Positions 48,647 to 59,040 of a DNA stretch of 64,000 nucleotides are shown here, piece after piece. A program made the position numbers and the translations under genes. The DNA is taken from positions 186,001 through 250,000 of the forward strand of contig OZ037835.1 of assembly GCA_964035575.1 (NCBI GenBank). The letters are read 5' to 3'. Below the pieces are notes generated by a model. It ran no database searches, was not told the DNA's origin, and was given only the letters and a program-made list of their open reading frames with translations. This stretch comes from Rhynchopus sp. YZ270_cl-10. Lineage: Eukaryota > Euglenozoa > Diplonemea > Diplonemida > Diplonemidae. Every line of letters begins with the position of its first letter. Position 1 is the first letter of the stretch.

Positions 48647-51600
48647 TTACACATCCTGTGCATAATCCTCACTACCGCCATGAGGAGAGGCCAGCCCATT
48701 CCCGACGGCACTCATCCCGCTGAAGGTACGTGCACGTGGCCCCCCTGGACTCACACCACGCCCGGCACCCATGCCCAGCGCTACGGATCTGGTATTGCGT
48801 GCTGGGAGCGACACGGCAAAGTTCTGCTGTGGGAAGCTGACCCCACCCCTTCCTCCTCCTCCACCTGCTCCCCACCCATCTGCAGTGCTGATGCTACTGT
48901 TGCTGCCTGGTGGGTCGCTTGGGGACACACCACTACCACTCCCAGACACACCAGAATAAAAATGCACAGCAGACCCCAGCTCTTGCAGCGGGACGGCTGG
49001 GGTGTAATACGAGTCTCCTGCATTTGCCGCGAGCCCGGAGTCGGCGCCACCACTCCTTACGCTCAAGCGATTCAGGGCTGCACTGGATTGCGGTAGATCA
49101 GCAGTACGAGGGCTCAACACTTGCAGTGAGGAGCGGGTCGTTGAATTAATGGACTCAACCTCGAACTCCCGGAAGACCGACAGATACTCCTCTACGTCCA
49201 CTTCACGCGACGCTCCAGTACGTTGATCATCCTTCGCCCAGAGCGTGTCCTGTGTGATGCGCCTGCGTGAGGATGCGATGACATAGATGTCTGACACTGC
49301 ATCCACCACCGCCTTGATCAGAATCGCGACCATCGCAACTGTCAGCACCATGACAGCGGTTTCGAATCTACTGTCATTCAGATCTTCGCTGTAGTACGCA
49401 AGCCCTTGAAACACCATGGCGGCAGTGGTAGCGAGGTATACCAAGGTGTACAGCGCATTGTCCCGTGGTCTACAATACGGCCGCAACGATCCAACAAAAA
49501 TTGCCATGGACAGAAACAGAACAGCAAGCCCCATCCGGAGGTGCCCGCACTGCACGAAATCCGTTGTGTCCGGCACCGTCAGCGCCCCCGCAGCGAACAT
49601 CATCAAGAAGAAAAACGCACAAAACCACGCAGACGCCTGACGGTACGGACGCACCGGGGACATATGGTTTCTCAACCACACATCCCCTCGCGACACTGCC
49701 ACCCATTCACCTGGACCGAGCAGAATCCTTCCTATCGTCCCCACCTCTGTCCCTGCATACACCGCACTCTTTGGCACCCCTCTCCACACACGGTACACCA
49801 CCCAAAACGGCACTGCAACACAAAAGATCAGGCCAAAAAGACCGGAAAGAAATTGCCCAAAATTGCGTGGATAAATGATAAGGTATTGTGCCACAAACAC
49901 TGTTCCTTGATACAGCAGTATAAAGACGTACAGCCAGACCGAAGGAAGGCCGCCAAATCCTGCATAATGCGCAAACCCTGAAAGAAACGTTGATCCCGAT
50001 GCGTCTGCTGCGCGGGACAACACATAGAGCAGGCCAGAGGCGGCCAGGATGAGGCAGAGGTTGCCTACTAGCGCACCGAGGTGTTGGCTGTTGTCGATTT
50101 CGAGGCCGAGAACGTTGACGCCGAGGGGCAGGTCAGAGTGCAGGCCGCACTGTGGTGTGCCTACAAGGCCGATGGTGGCGCCTGAGGCAGCGGAGTTGAC
50201 GCTCACGATGCCTAATGCCGGTGCAGTCGCTGCTGCTTCGGAACGTTGTGCTGCAGAGAGCTCGGCTGCAGAGATGACGAGGTCGCAGCTCTGTGCAGCG
50301 TCGTTTCCGTCGTGTGTGACAGTGATGCGGATGTGCTCTGACGAAGTGTAGTGTGCGTCGCCAAGTGCCAGGAGCACACCACCAGGTCGCTGAGGGTGTG
50401 CCGTCAGAACAACAAAGCCGTCCTGCGTGGAGGCCCACTCCGCGCCGTATTTCTCGTGGTTGCCAGAAAGGGAGGTGACAGTGGTTGTGAGCTCGGAGGC
50501 GGGGACGGGAAGGCCGGACGGATGGTAGGCCCCGATCGAGAGTTTGTGTGCGCGCAGGTCTGCTGCGGTTGCCTCAGAGGGGCATTCGAGGTGGAGGGGG
50601 TCCACCTCAGGAGCAGGTGTGTCTGCGGACGGTGCTAAGTTGCGCGGTGGTGTGAGTGTTGCGTGCACGTCGGTGGGTGGTGTGAACGTTGCGTGAGGTG
50701 CAAACGTCGTATCAGGTGTGGGTATCGTGTCTGGTGTAGAGGGTGTGCCTGCGAGAGGTGCTGCTGTGTTCGGCCCGATGTTGCCGTAGGGTGGTGAGAA
50801 TGTGAACACCATGCGTGGTACAATAGTGCGTGGCACCCGTGGGCGTGGTGTTGCAGGGGACATTGATGCAGGGAGTGGCGCTAGAGTTGTCGGTGCCAAG
50901 CTTGCCGCAGCTGTCGTAGGAGCCATCGTCACTGCAGATGTGACTGGAAGGCCGGTTGCTGGCAACGTAGCGGGCGACACACTTGCCGTCGATGCTGTCG
51001 GTGACGCGGTGTCCGGAGTCTGGGTTTGCGGAGGGTCTGTTGTCAGCATCTGCTGTGGCAGAGTTGTAGGAGCAGGCGTTGGTAGTGACAGAGTGACCGG
51101 AGCCGGAGTAGGCGACACAGTCACAGGCACGGCTGTGGGAGGGGACAGTGTCGGTGCCTCAGTAACCAGTGTCGTTGGTGCCGGCGGCACTGCTGTAGAT
51201 GTGACAGGTGCCAGTGTCGGTAGCTCAGCAGTTTGTGGTGACGGCGTAACAGGTGTAGGTCTTGGTGGTGCTGCTGTTTTCGTTGACGGCACAGGTACCG
51301 GTGTTGGTGGTGACAGCGTTACAGGTGCCGGTGTAGGTAGCGGTGATGGCGGGGAAGGAGTAACAGTTGCCGGCGTTGGTGGTGACGGAGTCACAGTTGC
51401 AGGTGTTGGTGGTGATGAAGTTGCCGAAGGAATCAATGTTACACCTCCACCAAGCACAGACGGCGACGGCGTATTAGGCGATGGTGTTGGTGGTGACGGT
51501 GTGGGTGGCGACATTGTTGAAGGAATCAATGTTACACCTCCACCAAGCACAGACGGCGACGGCGTATTAGGCGATGGTGTTGATGGTGACGGTGTAGGTG

Positions 51601-54600
51601 GCGACATTGTTGAAGGAATCAATGTTACACCTCCACCAAGCACAGACGGCGACGGCGTATTAGGCGATGGTGTTGGTGGTGACGGTGCAGGTGGCGACAT
51701 TGTTGAAGGAATCAATGTTACACCTCCACCAAGCACAGACGGCGACGGCGTATTAGGCGATGGTGTTGGTGGTGACGGTGTGGGTGGCGACATTGTTGAA
51801 GGAATCAATGTTACACCTCCACCAAGCACAGACGGCGACGGCGTATTAGGCGATGGTGTTGGTGGTGACGGTGTGGGTGGCGACATTGTTGAAGGAATCA
51901 ATGTTACACCTCCACCAAGCACAGACGGCGACGGCGTATTAGGCGATGGTGTTGGTGGTGACGGTGTGGGTGGCGACATTGTTGAAGGAATCAATGTTAC
52001 ACCTCCACCAAGCACAGACGGCGACGGCGTCGGAGGTGATGGTGTTGATGGTGATGGCGTCGGAGGACTCGGAGTCGGTGGTGACGCAGTAGGTGTTGGT
52101 GGTGAAGGTGTCGGAGGACTTGGAGTTGGTGGACTTGGAGTAGGTGGTGATGGTGTCGGAGGACTCGGAGTCGGTGGTGACGGTGTCGGAGGACTTGGAG
52201 TTGGTGGACTTGGAGTAGGTGGTGATGGTGTCGGAGGACTCGGAGTTGGTGGTGACGGAGTAGGTGGACTTGGAGTCGGTGGTGATGGTGTCGGAGGACT
52301 TGGAGTCGGTGGTGATGGTGTCGGAGGACTCGGAGTCGGTGGTGATGGTGTCGGAGGACTCGGAGTTGGTGGTGACGGAGTAGGTGGACTTGGAGTCGGT
52401 GGTGATGGTGTCGGAGGACTTGGAGTCGGTGGTGATGGTGTCGGAGGACTCGGAGTCGGTGGTGATGGTGTCGGAGGACTCGGAGTCGGTGGTGATGGTG
52501 TCGGAGGACTCGGAGTCGGTGGTGACGGTGTCGGAGGACTTGGAGTTGGTGGACTTGGAGTAGGTGGTGATGGTGTCGGAGGACTCGGAGTTGGTGGTGA
52601 CGGAGTAGGTGGACTTGGAGTCGGTGGTGATGGTGTCGGAGGACTCGGAGTCGGTGGTGACGGTGTCGGAGGACTTGGAGTTGGTGGACTTGGAGTAGGT
52701 GGTGATGGTGTCGGAGGACTCGGAGTTGGTGGTGACGGAGTAGGTGGACTTGGAGTCGGTGGTGATGGTGTCGGAGGACTCGGAGTCGGTGGTGATGGTG
52801 TCGGAGGACTCGGAGTTGGTGGTGACGGAGTAGGTGGACTTGGAGTCGGTGGTGATGGTGTCGGAGGACTTGGAGTCGGTGGTGATGGTGTCGGAGGACT
52901 CGGAGTCGGTGGTGATGGTGTCGGAGGACTCGGAGTCGGTGGTGACGGTGTCGGAGGACTTGGAGTTGGTGGACTTGGAGTAGGTGGTGATGGTGTCGGA
53001 GGACTCGGAGTTGGTGGTGACGGAGTAGGTGGACTTGGAGTCGGTGGTGATGGTGTCGGAGGACTTGGAGTCGGTGGTGATGGTGTCGGAGGACTTGGAG
53101 TCGGTGGTGATGGTGTCGGAGGACTTGGAGTCGGTGGTGATGGTGTAGGAGGACTTGGAGTCGGTGGTGATGGTGTCGGAGGACTTGGAGTCGGTGGTGA
53201 TGGTGTCGGAGGACTTGGAGTTGGTGGACTTGGAGTTGGTGGTGATGGTGTCGGAGGACTCGGAGTAGGTGGTGACGGAGTAGGTGGACTTGGAGTCGGT
53301 GGTGGACTTGGAGTAGGTGGTGACGGTGTGTCCGGAGCATTTGTCGCATCGCACGCATAGAACTTGAAGTTCTTGACGGTGCCGTCGAGCGGCGCATCAT
53401 TAGGCCACGGGCTTCTCTTCACGAGGTTGATCGTGCGTGTGACCATGAGGGGAAGACCTACGTGGCCACTCACGCGCTCGACACCATCGATGTAGAGCGC
53501 AGCCGACCCTGTCGTAGGGCCCGTGCGTGTGTACACCAGCACCATAGACATCTCGACACCCAACGGCGAGGCTACAGGGTCCGCGATCACAGCCTGTCCT
53601 GTGGTGCCGTGGTACACCTGGGCGTGCCACCTCCCCTGATATATCCCAAGCAGCACATTGTCCTGGTCTCGTCCATTCGAAAAGTCAAACACACGTCCCC
53701 AAGACGTCGCTGCATTCACGGTCACATCCGCCTCCATCCGGAACCCACCCCCAAAGGTTAGAGTTCGGGTAGAGTCATGTTCACTGCTGTCTGCGAACGA
53801 CGTGAGCAGGATGGGAGCAGCACACGGCTGTGGTGGAGGTGCGTGAGTTGGCGGTGCATCAGTGTCTGGAGCATTTGTCGCATCGCACGCATAGAACTTG
53901 AAGTTCTTGACGGTGCCGTCGAGCGGCGGATCTTGGGGCCACGGGCTTCTCTCCACGAGGTTGATCGTGCGTGTGACCATGAGGGGAAGAGCTGCGACAC
54001 CACTCACGCGCTCGACACCATCGATGTAGAGCACAGCCGACCCTGTCGTAGGGCCCGTGCGTGTGTACACCAGCACCATAGACATCTCGACACCCAACGG
54101 CGTGGGTACGGGGTCCAAGATCCCAGCCTGCCCTGTGGCGCCGTGGTACATATGAGCGTCCCACCTCCCCCCATTTAGCCCAAGCAGCACATTGTCCTGG
54201 GCTGCTCCATTCGAAAAGTCAAACACACGTCCCCAAGACGTCGCTGCATTCACGGTCACATCCGCCTCCATCCGGAACCCACCCCCAAAGGTTAGAGTTC
54301 GGGTAGAGTCAAGTTCACTGCTGTCTGCGAAGGACGTGAGCAGGATGGGATCAGCACACGGCTGTGGTGGAGGTGCGTGAGTTGGCGGTGCATCAGTGTC
54401 CGGAGCATTTGTCGCATCGCACGCATAGAACTTGAAGTTCTTGACAGTGCCGTCGAACGGAGGATCCTGGGGCCACGGGCTTCTCTCCACGAGGTTGATC
54501 GTGCGTGTGGCCATGAGGGGAAGAGCTGCGACACCACTCACGCGCTCGACACCATCGATGTAGAGCACAGCCGACCCTGTCGTAGGGCCCGTGCGTGTGT

Positions 54601-54952
54601 ACACCAGCACCATAGACATCTCGACACCCAACGGCGAGGCTACGGGGTCCGTGATCCCAGCCTGCCCTGTGGCGCCGTGGTACACATGAGCGTCCCACCT
54701 CCCCCCATTTAGCCCAAGCAGCACATTGTCCTGGGCTGCTCCATTCGAAAAGTCAAACACACGTCCCCAAGACGTCGCTGCATTCACGGTCACATCCGCC
54801 TCCATCCGGAACCCACCCCCAAAGGTTAGAGTTCGGGTAGAGTCATGTTCACTGCTGTCTGCGAAGGACGTGAGCAGGATGGGATCAGCACACGGCTGTG
54901 GTGGCACAGCTGCAGCACTGCATATCAAAGTAGACAAGAATGCAAATCGCAT
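48647..54952 (-). CDS. Gene 4: three-LamG / mid-length stalk / 7-TM surface protein (long class)
   Basis: Protein of 2101 residues. Signal peptide MRFAFLSTLICSAAAV is followed by three tandem LamG domains (about 18-195, 196-373 and 374-545), the most in the window. A TPSPP zone of about 430 residues, seven VLGGGVTLIPS units and a Thr/Pro linker lead to the membrane-proximal region and seven hydrophobic segments (about 1620-1892). The tail has small in-frame indels relative to genes 1 and 3 but ends in the same EDYAQDV. Stop is TAA. Many LamG copies with the shortest stalk of the long class shows that the two vary independently. Confidence 0.85.
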   Translation of the reverse strand: MRFAFLSTLICSAAAVPPQPCADPILLTSFADSSEHDSTRTLTFGGGFRMEADVTVNAATSWGRVFDFSNGAAQDNVLLGLNGGRWDAHVYHGATGQAGITDPVASPLGVEMSMVLVYTRTGPTTGSAVLYIDGVERVSGVAALPLMATRTINLVERSPWPQDPPFDGTVKNFKFYACDATNAPDTDAPPTHAPPPQPCADPILLTSFADSSELDSTRTLTFGGGFRMEADVTVNAATSWGRVFDFSNGAAQDNVLLGLNGGRWDAHMYHGATGQAGILDPVPTPLGVEMSMVLVYTRTGPTTGSAVLYIDGVERVSGVAALPLMVTRTINLVERSPWPQDPPLDGTVKNFKFYACDATNAPDTDAPPTHAPPPQPCAAPILLTSFADSSEHDSTRTLTFGGGFRMEADVTVNAATSWGRVFDFSNGRDQDNVLLGIYQGRWHAQVYHGTTGQAVIADPVASPLGVEMSMVLVYTRTGPTTGSAALYIDGVERVSGHVGLPLMVTRTINLVKRSPWPNDAPLDGTVKNFKFYACDATNAPDTPSPPTPSPPPTPSPPTPSPPTPSPPTPSPPTPSPPTPSPPTPSPPTPSPPTPSPPTPSPPTPSPPTPSPPTPSPPTPSPPTPSPPTPSPPTPSPPTPSPPTPSPPTPSPPTPSPPTPSPPTPSPPTPSPPTPSPPTPSPPTPSPPTPSPPTPSPPTPSPPTPSPPTPSPPTPSPPTPSPPTPSPPTPSPPTPSPPTPSPPTPSPPTPSPPTPSPPTPSPPTPSPPTPSPPTPSPPTPSPPTPSPPTPSPPTPSPPTPSPPTPSPPTPSPPTPSPPTPSPPTPSPPTPSPPTPSPPTPSPPTPSPPTPSPPTPSPPTPSPPTPSPPTPSPPTPSPPTPSPPTPSPPTPSPPTPSPPTPSPPTPSPPTPSPPTPSPPTPSPPTPSPPTPSPPTPSPPTPSPPTPSPPTPSPPTPTASPPTPSPPTPSPSTPSPPTPSPSVLGGGVTLIPSTMSPPTPSPPTPSPNTPSPSVLGGGVTLIPSTMSPPTPSPPTPSPNTPSPSVLGGGVTLIPSTMSPPTPSPPTPSPNTPSPSVLGGGVTLIPSTMSPPAPSPPTPSPNTPSPSVLGGGVTLIPSTMSPPTPSPSTPSPNTPSPSVLGGGVTLIPSTMSPPTPSPPTPSPNTPSPSVLGGGVTLIPSATSSPPTPATVTPSPPTPATVTPSPPSPLPTPAPVTLSPPTPVPVPSTKTAAPPRPTPVTPSPQTAELPTLAPVTSTAVPPAPTTLVTEAPTLSPPTAVPVTVSPTPAPVTLSLPTPAPTTLPQQMLTTDPPQTQTPDTASPTASTASVSPATLPATGLPVTSAVTMAPTTAAASLAPTTLAPLPASMSPATPRPRVPRTIVPRMVFTFSPPYGNIGPNTAAPLAGTPSTPDTIPTPDTTFAPHATFTPPTDVHATLTPPRNLAPSADTPAPEVDPLHLECPSEATAADLRAHKLSIGAYHPSGLPVPASELTTTVTSLSGNHEKYGAEWASTQDGFVVLTAHPQRPGGVLLALGDAHYTSSEHIRITVTHDGNDAAQSCDLVISAAELSAAQRSEAAATAPALGIVSVNSAASGATIGLVGTPQCGLHSDLPLGVNVLGLEIDNSQHLGALVGNLCLILAASGLLYVLSRAADASGSTFLSGFAHYAGFGGLPSVWLYVFILLYQGTVFVAQYLIIYPRNFGQFLSGLFGLIFCVAVPFWVVYRVWRGVPKSAVYAGTEVGTIGRILLGPGEWVAVSRGDVWLRNHMSPVRPYRQASAWFCAFFFLMMFAAGALTVPDTTDFVQCGHLRMGLAVLFLSMAIFVGSLRPYCRPRDNALYTLVYLATTAAMVFQGLAYYSEDLNDSRFETAVMVLTVAMVAILIKAVVDAVSDIYVIASSRRRITQDTLWAKDDQRTGASREVDVEEYLSVFREFEVESINSTTRSSLQVLSPRTADLPQSSAALNRLSVRSGGADSGLAANAGDSYYTPAVPLQELGSAVHFYSGVSGSGSGVSPSDPPGSNSSISTADGWGAGGGGGRGGVSFPQQNFAVSLPARNTRSVALGMGAGRGVSPGGPRARTFSGMSAVGNGLASPHGGSEDYAQDV
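51420..52024 (-). repeat. Coding minisatellite: 7 VLGGGVTLIPS units in gene 4
   Basis: Seven units of 31 codons, more uniform than in genes 1 and 3; one has PAPSPP for PTPSPP and the last reads IPSATSSPP. Confidence 0.85.
52025..53335 (-). repeat. Coding minisatellite: TPSPP stalk repeats in gene 4
   Basis: About 1.3 kb of TPSPP units, the shortest of the three stalk arrays, with 15/30-bp periods and repeated larger blocks that start at GGAGTTGGTGGACTTGGAG. One irregular point (TPTASPP) lies at its C-terminal end. Confidence 0.85.
53340..54901 (-). repeat. Three tandem 534-bp LamG repeats in gene 4
   Basis: Head-to-tail copies that are nearly identical outside the two variable patches. The third runs directly into the stalk (NAPDTPSPP) without the DTDAPP linker used in genes 1-3. 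Confidence 0.85.
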
Positions 54953-55000
54953 TTCTGTAGTGTGGTGTAATGTTGTGGGTTGGAGAGGGTGGGGTGGTGG
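54953..55000 (-). promoter_or_regulatory. Conserved 5' leader of gene 4
   Basis: As in gene 1, with a single change (GTTGTGG for GTGGTGG on the plus strand). Similarity to gene 3 continues upstream through AAAATACTGTTCTTT. Confidence 0.5.
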
Positions 55001-56555
55001 GGGGGGACAACACAGATCCTCTCCCTCTCGAGAAAGATAAAAAATACTGTTCTTTCCGAGTCAGCATATACAGCAACACAACGGTGGGGTAAAAAGTAAG
55101 GTGGGTTCTGGGACAGTGCGGACGGATTACGGAAATGCAAAAGGTGTTGTTCAGCTGTGCATATCCACTGCGGCCTTGTTGTTACAATAAATGACAATTC
55201 GGAAAAACGGTTTTTCCGTGTAACATAGGGGTGGGCAAGTCATCGAATAAGTGGTTTACATTCCCTCCCTTCATGGTTCTTCATCGACTGCTGGTTTACC
55301 ATCCAAAAACCTTGACAAAGACAAGATTTTCGGGGGAAGGCTCGCTATTTTCATACATTGTTACTCTGTCACAATAAATATTTTAAGATAATTAAGATAA
55401 TTCCCTATGTATTTTCCTTACTGTAAGTAAGGAAAATACAGGCAAAAATCCAGGTAAAAATCACTTTGTACAGACTATGCCTGGCGGGCACAGGGTGTGA
55501 CAAAACCAAAAAAATTGCTCGAATGGACGTTTCTGGGTTCCGGCATTTAGAGTCAAAAAAAAAATATATTTTTTTTTCGCGAAATTTTTTGACTTAACAC
55601 TGGCTGGTCCCCCCTGGTCCCCCCTTATTTGTTTCTTTTTCCCCCAGGGGGACCAGTGGTCCCCCCTGGTCCCCCCTGTGGGAAGCCCTGCCACTGATGC
55701 TTGTTGTGTTACTGACAAAGCCTCTGCTGCAGGCCACACAAAGTCAAACAAAGCAAACCTCAGCCTCATCCCACATGGAGAAGAGGGAAAAAGACTTGGA
55801 AAGGGGATTTAAATGGGAGGACAAACCATTGACAGGCTGCAGGGAGCAATGCTGTTGAGTTCGCAGGCCAGGAACGTGCCTTATTGCCTTTTTGTTGTCG
55901 ACAATCACCCGCGATGTGCAAGATCTGGACTCAATGTTGCCAGAAGGCTATTGTGGACAAAAGATGTAGACACACATTGTCCTCAACTCTGGAAAGTAGC
56001 TTTTATTTGTTGTTTATGCACTCAAGTGCTGATCTTATTCATACAGAAGCTGCATCAAGGTGCCAGGTTCTATTATAAGCACGGAGCCACTCTGCACCTG
56101 TTTGTCATATTGTTTCCCGTGCAATACATGGAGAAACGTTTCGCACTCGAAACAAGGGAAACAATGACAACACAGGTGCAGGAAAATGGGAGAGGGTAAC
56201 CTTTCCTGAACACATATTGTTGTCTCCCGTGCAATACATGGGGAAACGTTTCGCTGTCCCCACAAAAATGACCAAAACTTGGCCGAATGCCACCCTATCA
56301 GGAATATTTTCATGTATTCACACAAATCTTTTCTGGCCTCAATACCCCCAAACTACACGATTTTCGGTTCCGGCAAATTTTTGGAGCACCAAATATCGCG
56401 AAAAATTTCAATTTTTTTGAAGTCGTCCGTACATCCCTTTAGTATAGACCAAAACACCAAGGCGTTGTAATTCATGTGTAATGCCGCGTAATGGGGTGTA
56501 ATGGGGTGAAAGTGGGGTTTATGATCATACTCTTAGTGGTCAAAAGAAATCAAAA
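55001..56555. other. Spacer upstream of gene 4
   Basis: 55072-55380 and 55690-55845 repeat the gene 3 upstream region and include the unoccupied hAT target (about 55063). A perfect 15-bp-stem hairpin lies at 55408-55440 and a 10-bp-stem hairpin (CTGGTCCCCC) at 55614-55656. 56047-56160 repeats part of block C, and its core recurs at 56228-56258. No gene recognised. Confidence 0.55.
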
Positions 56556-56557
56556 TA

Positions 56558-57248
56558 AAGGGGGGGTCCAAATAACTATATTATTCGGTAACTTTGAAAA
56601 GCCAAAATCGCGGCAAAAAAAAAAAGTTATTTGGAACCTAAGTTATTTGGGGGTAAACTTATTTGGGCACTGAAAACAGGGTTTTTTCTCGTTGCCAACT
56701 TGGTGAAGCTTTTAGACACCGGTATTTGCATTTTTGGAATCCGTCCGGCCAGTGGTGGGGTCAATTTGCCAAAATGGACAAGTTCTCGTTTTTGATCAAT
56801 TTCCTCATAGCACACAGTAGCAGGACAGCACCAGAGGTCGGGGGTTGGGGGTCCAAAAGTCGGGAGTCGGCGGGAGGGTCAACTCTTATTTTCTGTTTTC
56901 CTGTTTTGTAGTTTGGTAAAGACCCCAGAAGACCCGACCGCCCGAATGATGATGCTGCTTTAAATCTGTTTCGCCCAGACTTCCTTCTCCAGCGTGGCTG
57001 CCGCCTAGATGATTATATCTGTGGTGTAAAAAACTAGCTTTTTACACCGTACCATAAAATTTTTTCGCCTGCGGCGCCATTTTATATAGTACACTATCAG
57101 TTTGGGGGAAATTTTTGAAAAATAAAAAAGGAGGTGAGAGGGGGCGAAGTTATTCGGTAACTTTTTCGGCACCCAAAATCTGAGAAAAAAAAAAGTTATT
57201 TGGGAAAATAGCTATTATTTGGGGGTAAACTTATTTGGGCCCCCCCTT
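56558..57248. mobile_element. TA-flanked TIR element (Tc1/mariner-like MITE candidate)
   Basis: The ends are AAGGGGGGGTCCAAATAA and, inward from the right, AAGGGGGGGCCCAAATAA; TA flanks both sides (56556-56557 and 57249-57250). Seven TTATTTGG motifs cluster near the ends, and two stretches of about 90 bp (56574-56668 and 57148-57239) are direct repeats. No transposase. Its interior includes the dispersed GGAATCCGTCCG family (56730). The class is tentative because no empty site is in the window. Confidence 0.5.
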
Positions 57249-57262
57249 TAAAAACAAAAAGG

Positions 57263-59040
57263 GGAGAATGAGGGAGGAATCTGTTATCAATTGGCACCGT
57301 TAGTGCGAAATGTACGTGCTGGGAGGAGCGAGAGTGGGGAAAACGGAAAAAGCAAAAAATGAATTTTTTCTGCTGAATATGGTGGTATTTTGTTTTTCCC
57401 CAGCCCTCCCCGGATCCTACCCTGCCAAAGCAGGAGGTAAAAAGAAATAGCAGCCCGGCCCACCTTTTTTGTTTAGAGTACTCTCAAACCCCACATAACG
57501 CACTTCCAGTGCCTTACAGTGCTGCTATATGTGGGTGTAATGGGGTGTAATTCGGTGAAATGGTGTGAAAGTGTGTAAGTGGGTGTTAGAGAGGAGGTGT
57601 GGTACCCCCGGGACACCCCATATACCTTACTTCACCTTCGGATACCCTTACAGGGGGGAGCAATCGGCTCGTGCAATCAAAAGAAAGCAGAGAAAAGGGA
57701 AAAATAAAAAAAACAAAAGTTGGGTACCGTGCGCCTGCGGCGCTACCTGTTCCCAGTCAAAACACCACAATTTCATCTGAAATTGGGTTTTCAGACCTGA
57801 AAATGCCCCTGTTAAAGAGTATGGGTTTCACATTTTGTGAAAATTTAAGTCACTAAAATTTTGTCCACTTTTCCGAATATGCCCCACCACAGCATCGGAA
57901 ATGCCACAAAACACTGTTTCACCCACTGACGTAACCCTATTTGACCAATATAGCAGAAAATAGCACTTTATCGCACTTTGGGGGTTTTTTTTGGGCTTGG
58001 TGGCTGGGTGGAGGTGTGGAAAAACCGAATCACAAACAATGTGAGGAGGATGATCTTTGATGGTCATTTTTTTGACCATCAAGAAAAAAAAGGTGCGATG
58101 AACCTAATCCTACGTGTGCTTAGTCACCTTTGCACACATTCGGTGTCGCTCATCAAGAAACAACAAAAAAAAAAGTATGCAGCAAACAATAGTAATATGA
58201 TGAAGACAATGACTCTTGCAACAAAAAAAATTAATTTCGCACAAAAAAAAAACCGGCAGAGGGATTCATCGCAAAATACCACAGTTTGGGTTGTCTTTGG
58301 TGGCTTGTGAAGGAGGAGGCTACCCAAAAACTGTGGTCAAGCGAATTCATTTTCTGCCGGTGCGTTTTGATGCAAGGTACTGCTCCAAGTAAGAAAGCTG
58401 AGAGATGAATGTGCCTCGAGGAAAAGAAACTCAAAAAAAATGGTGTGAGCATCATAACTGTATTAACAATTCGCGAAGGGGGAGAAAAAACAAGAATAGT
58501 GAAGTTATTGTATTATTAATGCAGGCACCTCCGACTGACCCACGTACGATGCCAGCCATCCGGATGAAAGACAAGAATAAGAACACGGTGTTTAGATGAA
58601 CGCACCTCTCGTCACTAATTAGTTTCATGACATGATGTGCACACTACACTTTCTAATCAAAGAAAGCAAAGCTTCATCCACACACTGTCCACCACAACGT
58701 TGTTGGGTTGATTAAATTGTAGATTTGAGCACGAAAATTATTTACGATCCACTCGACGCTTGGATCCACATAGATAAAGAAAACAAAAACACGAAGGCAA
58801 AAAAGGAAAACCAATAAAAAGGAAAACAAGAAGACAAAAGAAAGAACGTTCTATACAAGATACGTCTAAAAGTAATAGGGGAATAATTACACACAAAGAA
58901 CGGTTGCCAAGCAACCTAGTTCCCCAAAACCCCGGTTCCCCCGTGGTTCCCCACGGGTTCCCCCTTAGACCAGGTGACCGCACGATGAGAACAAATTGCT
59001 TTTTGTGAGATGATCGACACCTTACTTAGGTAAATCATTT
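57263..59040. repeat. Second copy of the 1.5-kb spacer block plus block B
   Basis: 57263-58765 repeats 14549-16103. 58763-59040 is block B without the Harbinger-like insert. Together they reproduce the order seen at 14.5-17.6 kb, so this is one segmental duplication. Confidence 0.75.

Noticed and set aside
56574-57239. Pair of about 90-bp direct repeats read as LTRs
   Set aside because: They lie inside inverted ends with TA flanks, and there is no primer-binding site, polypurine tract or gag/pol-like sequence.
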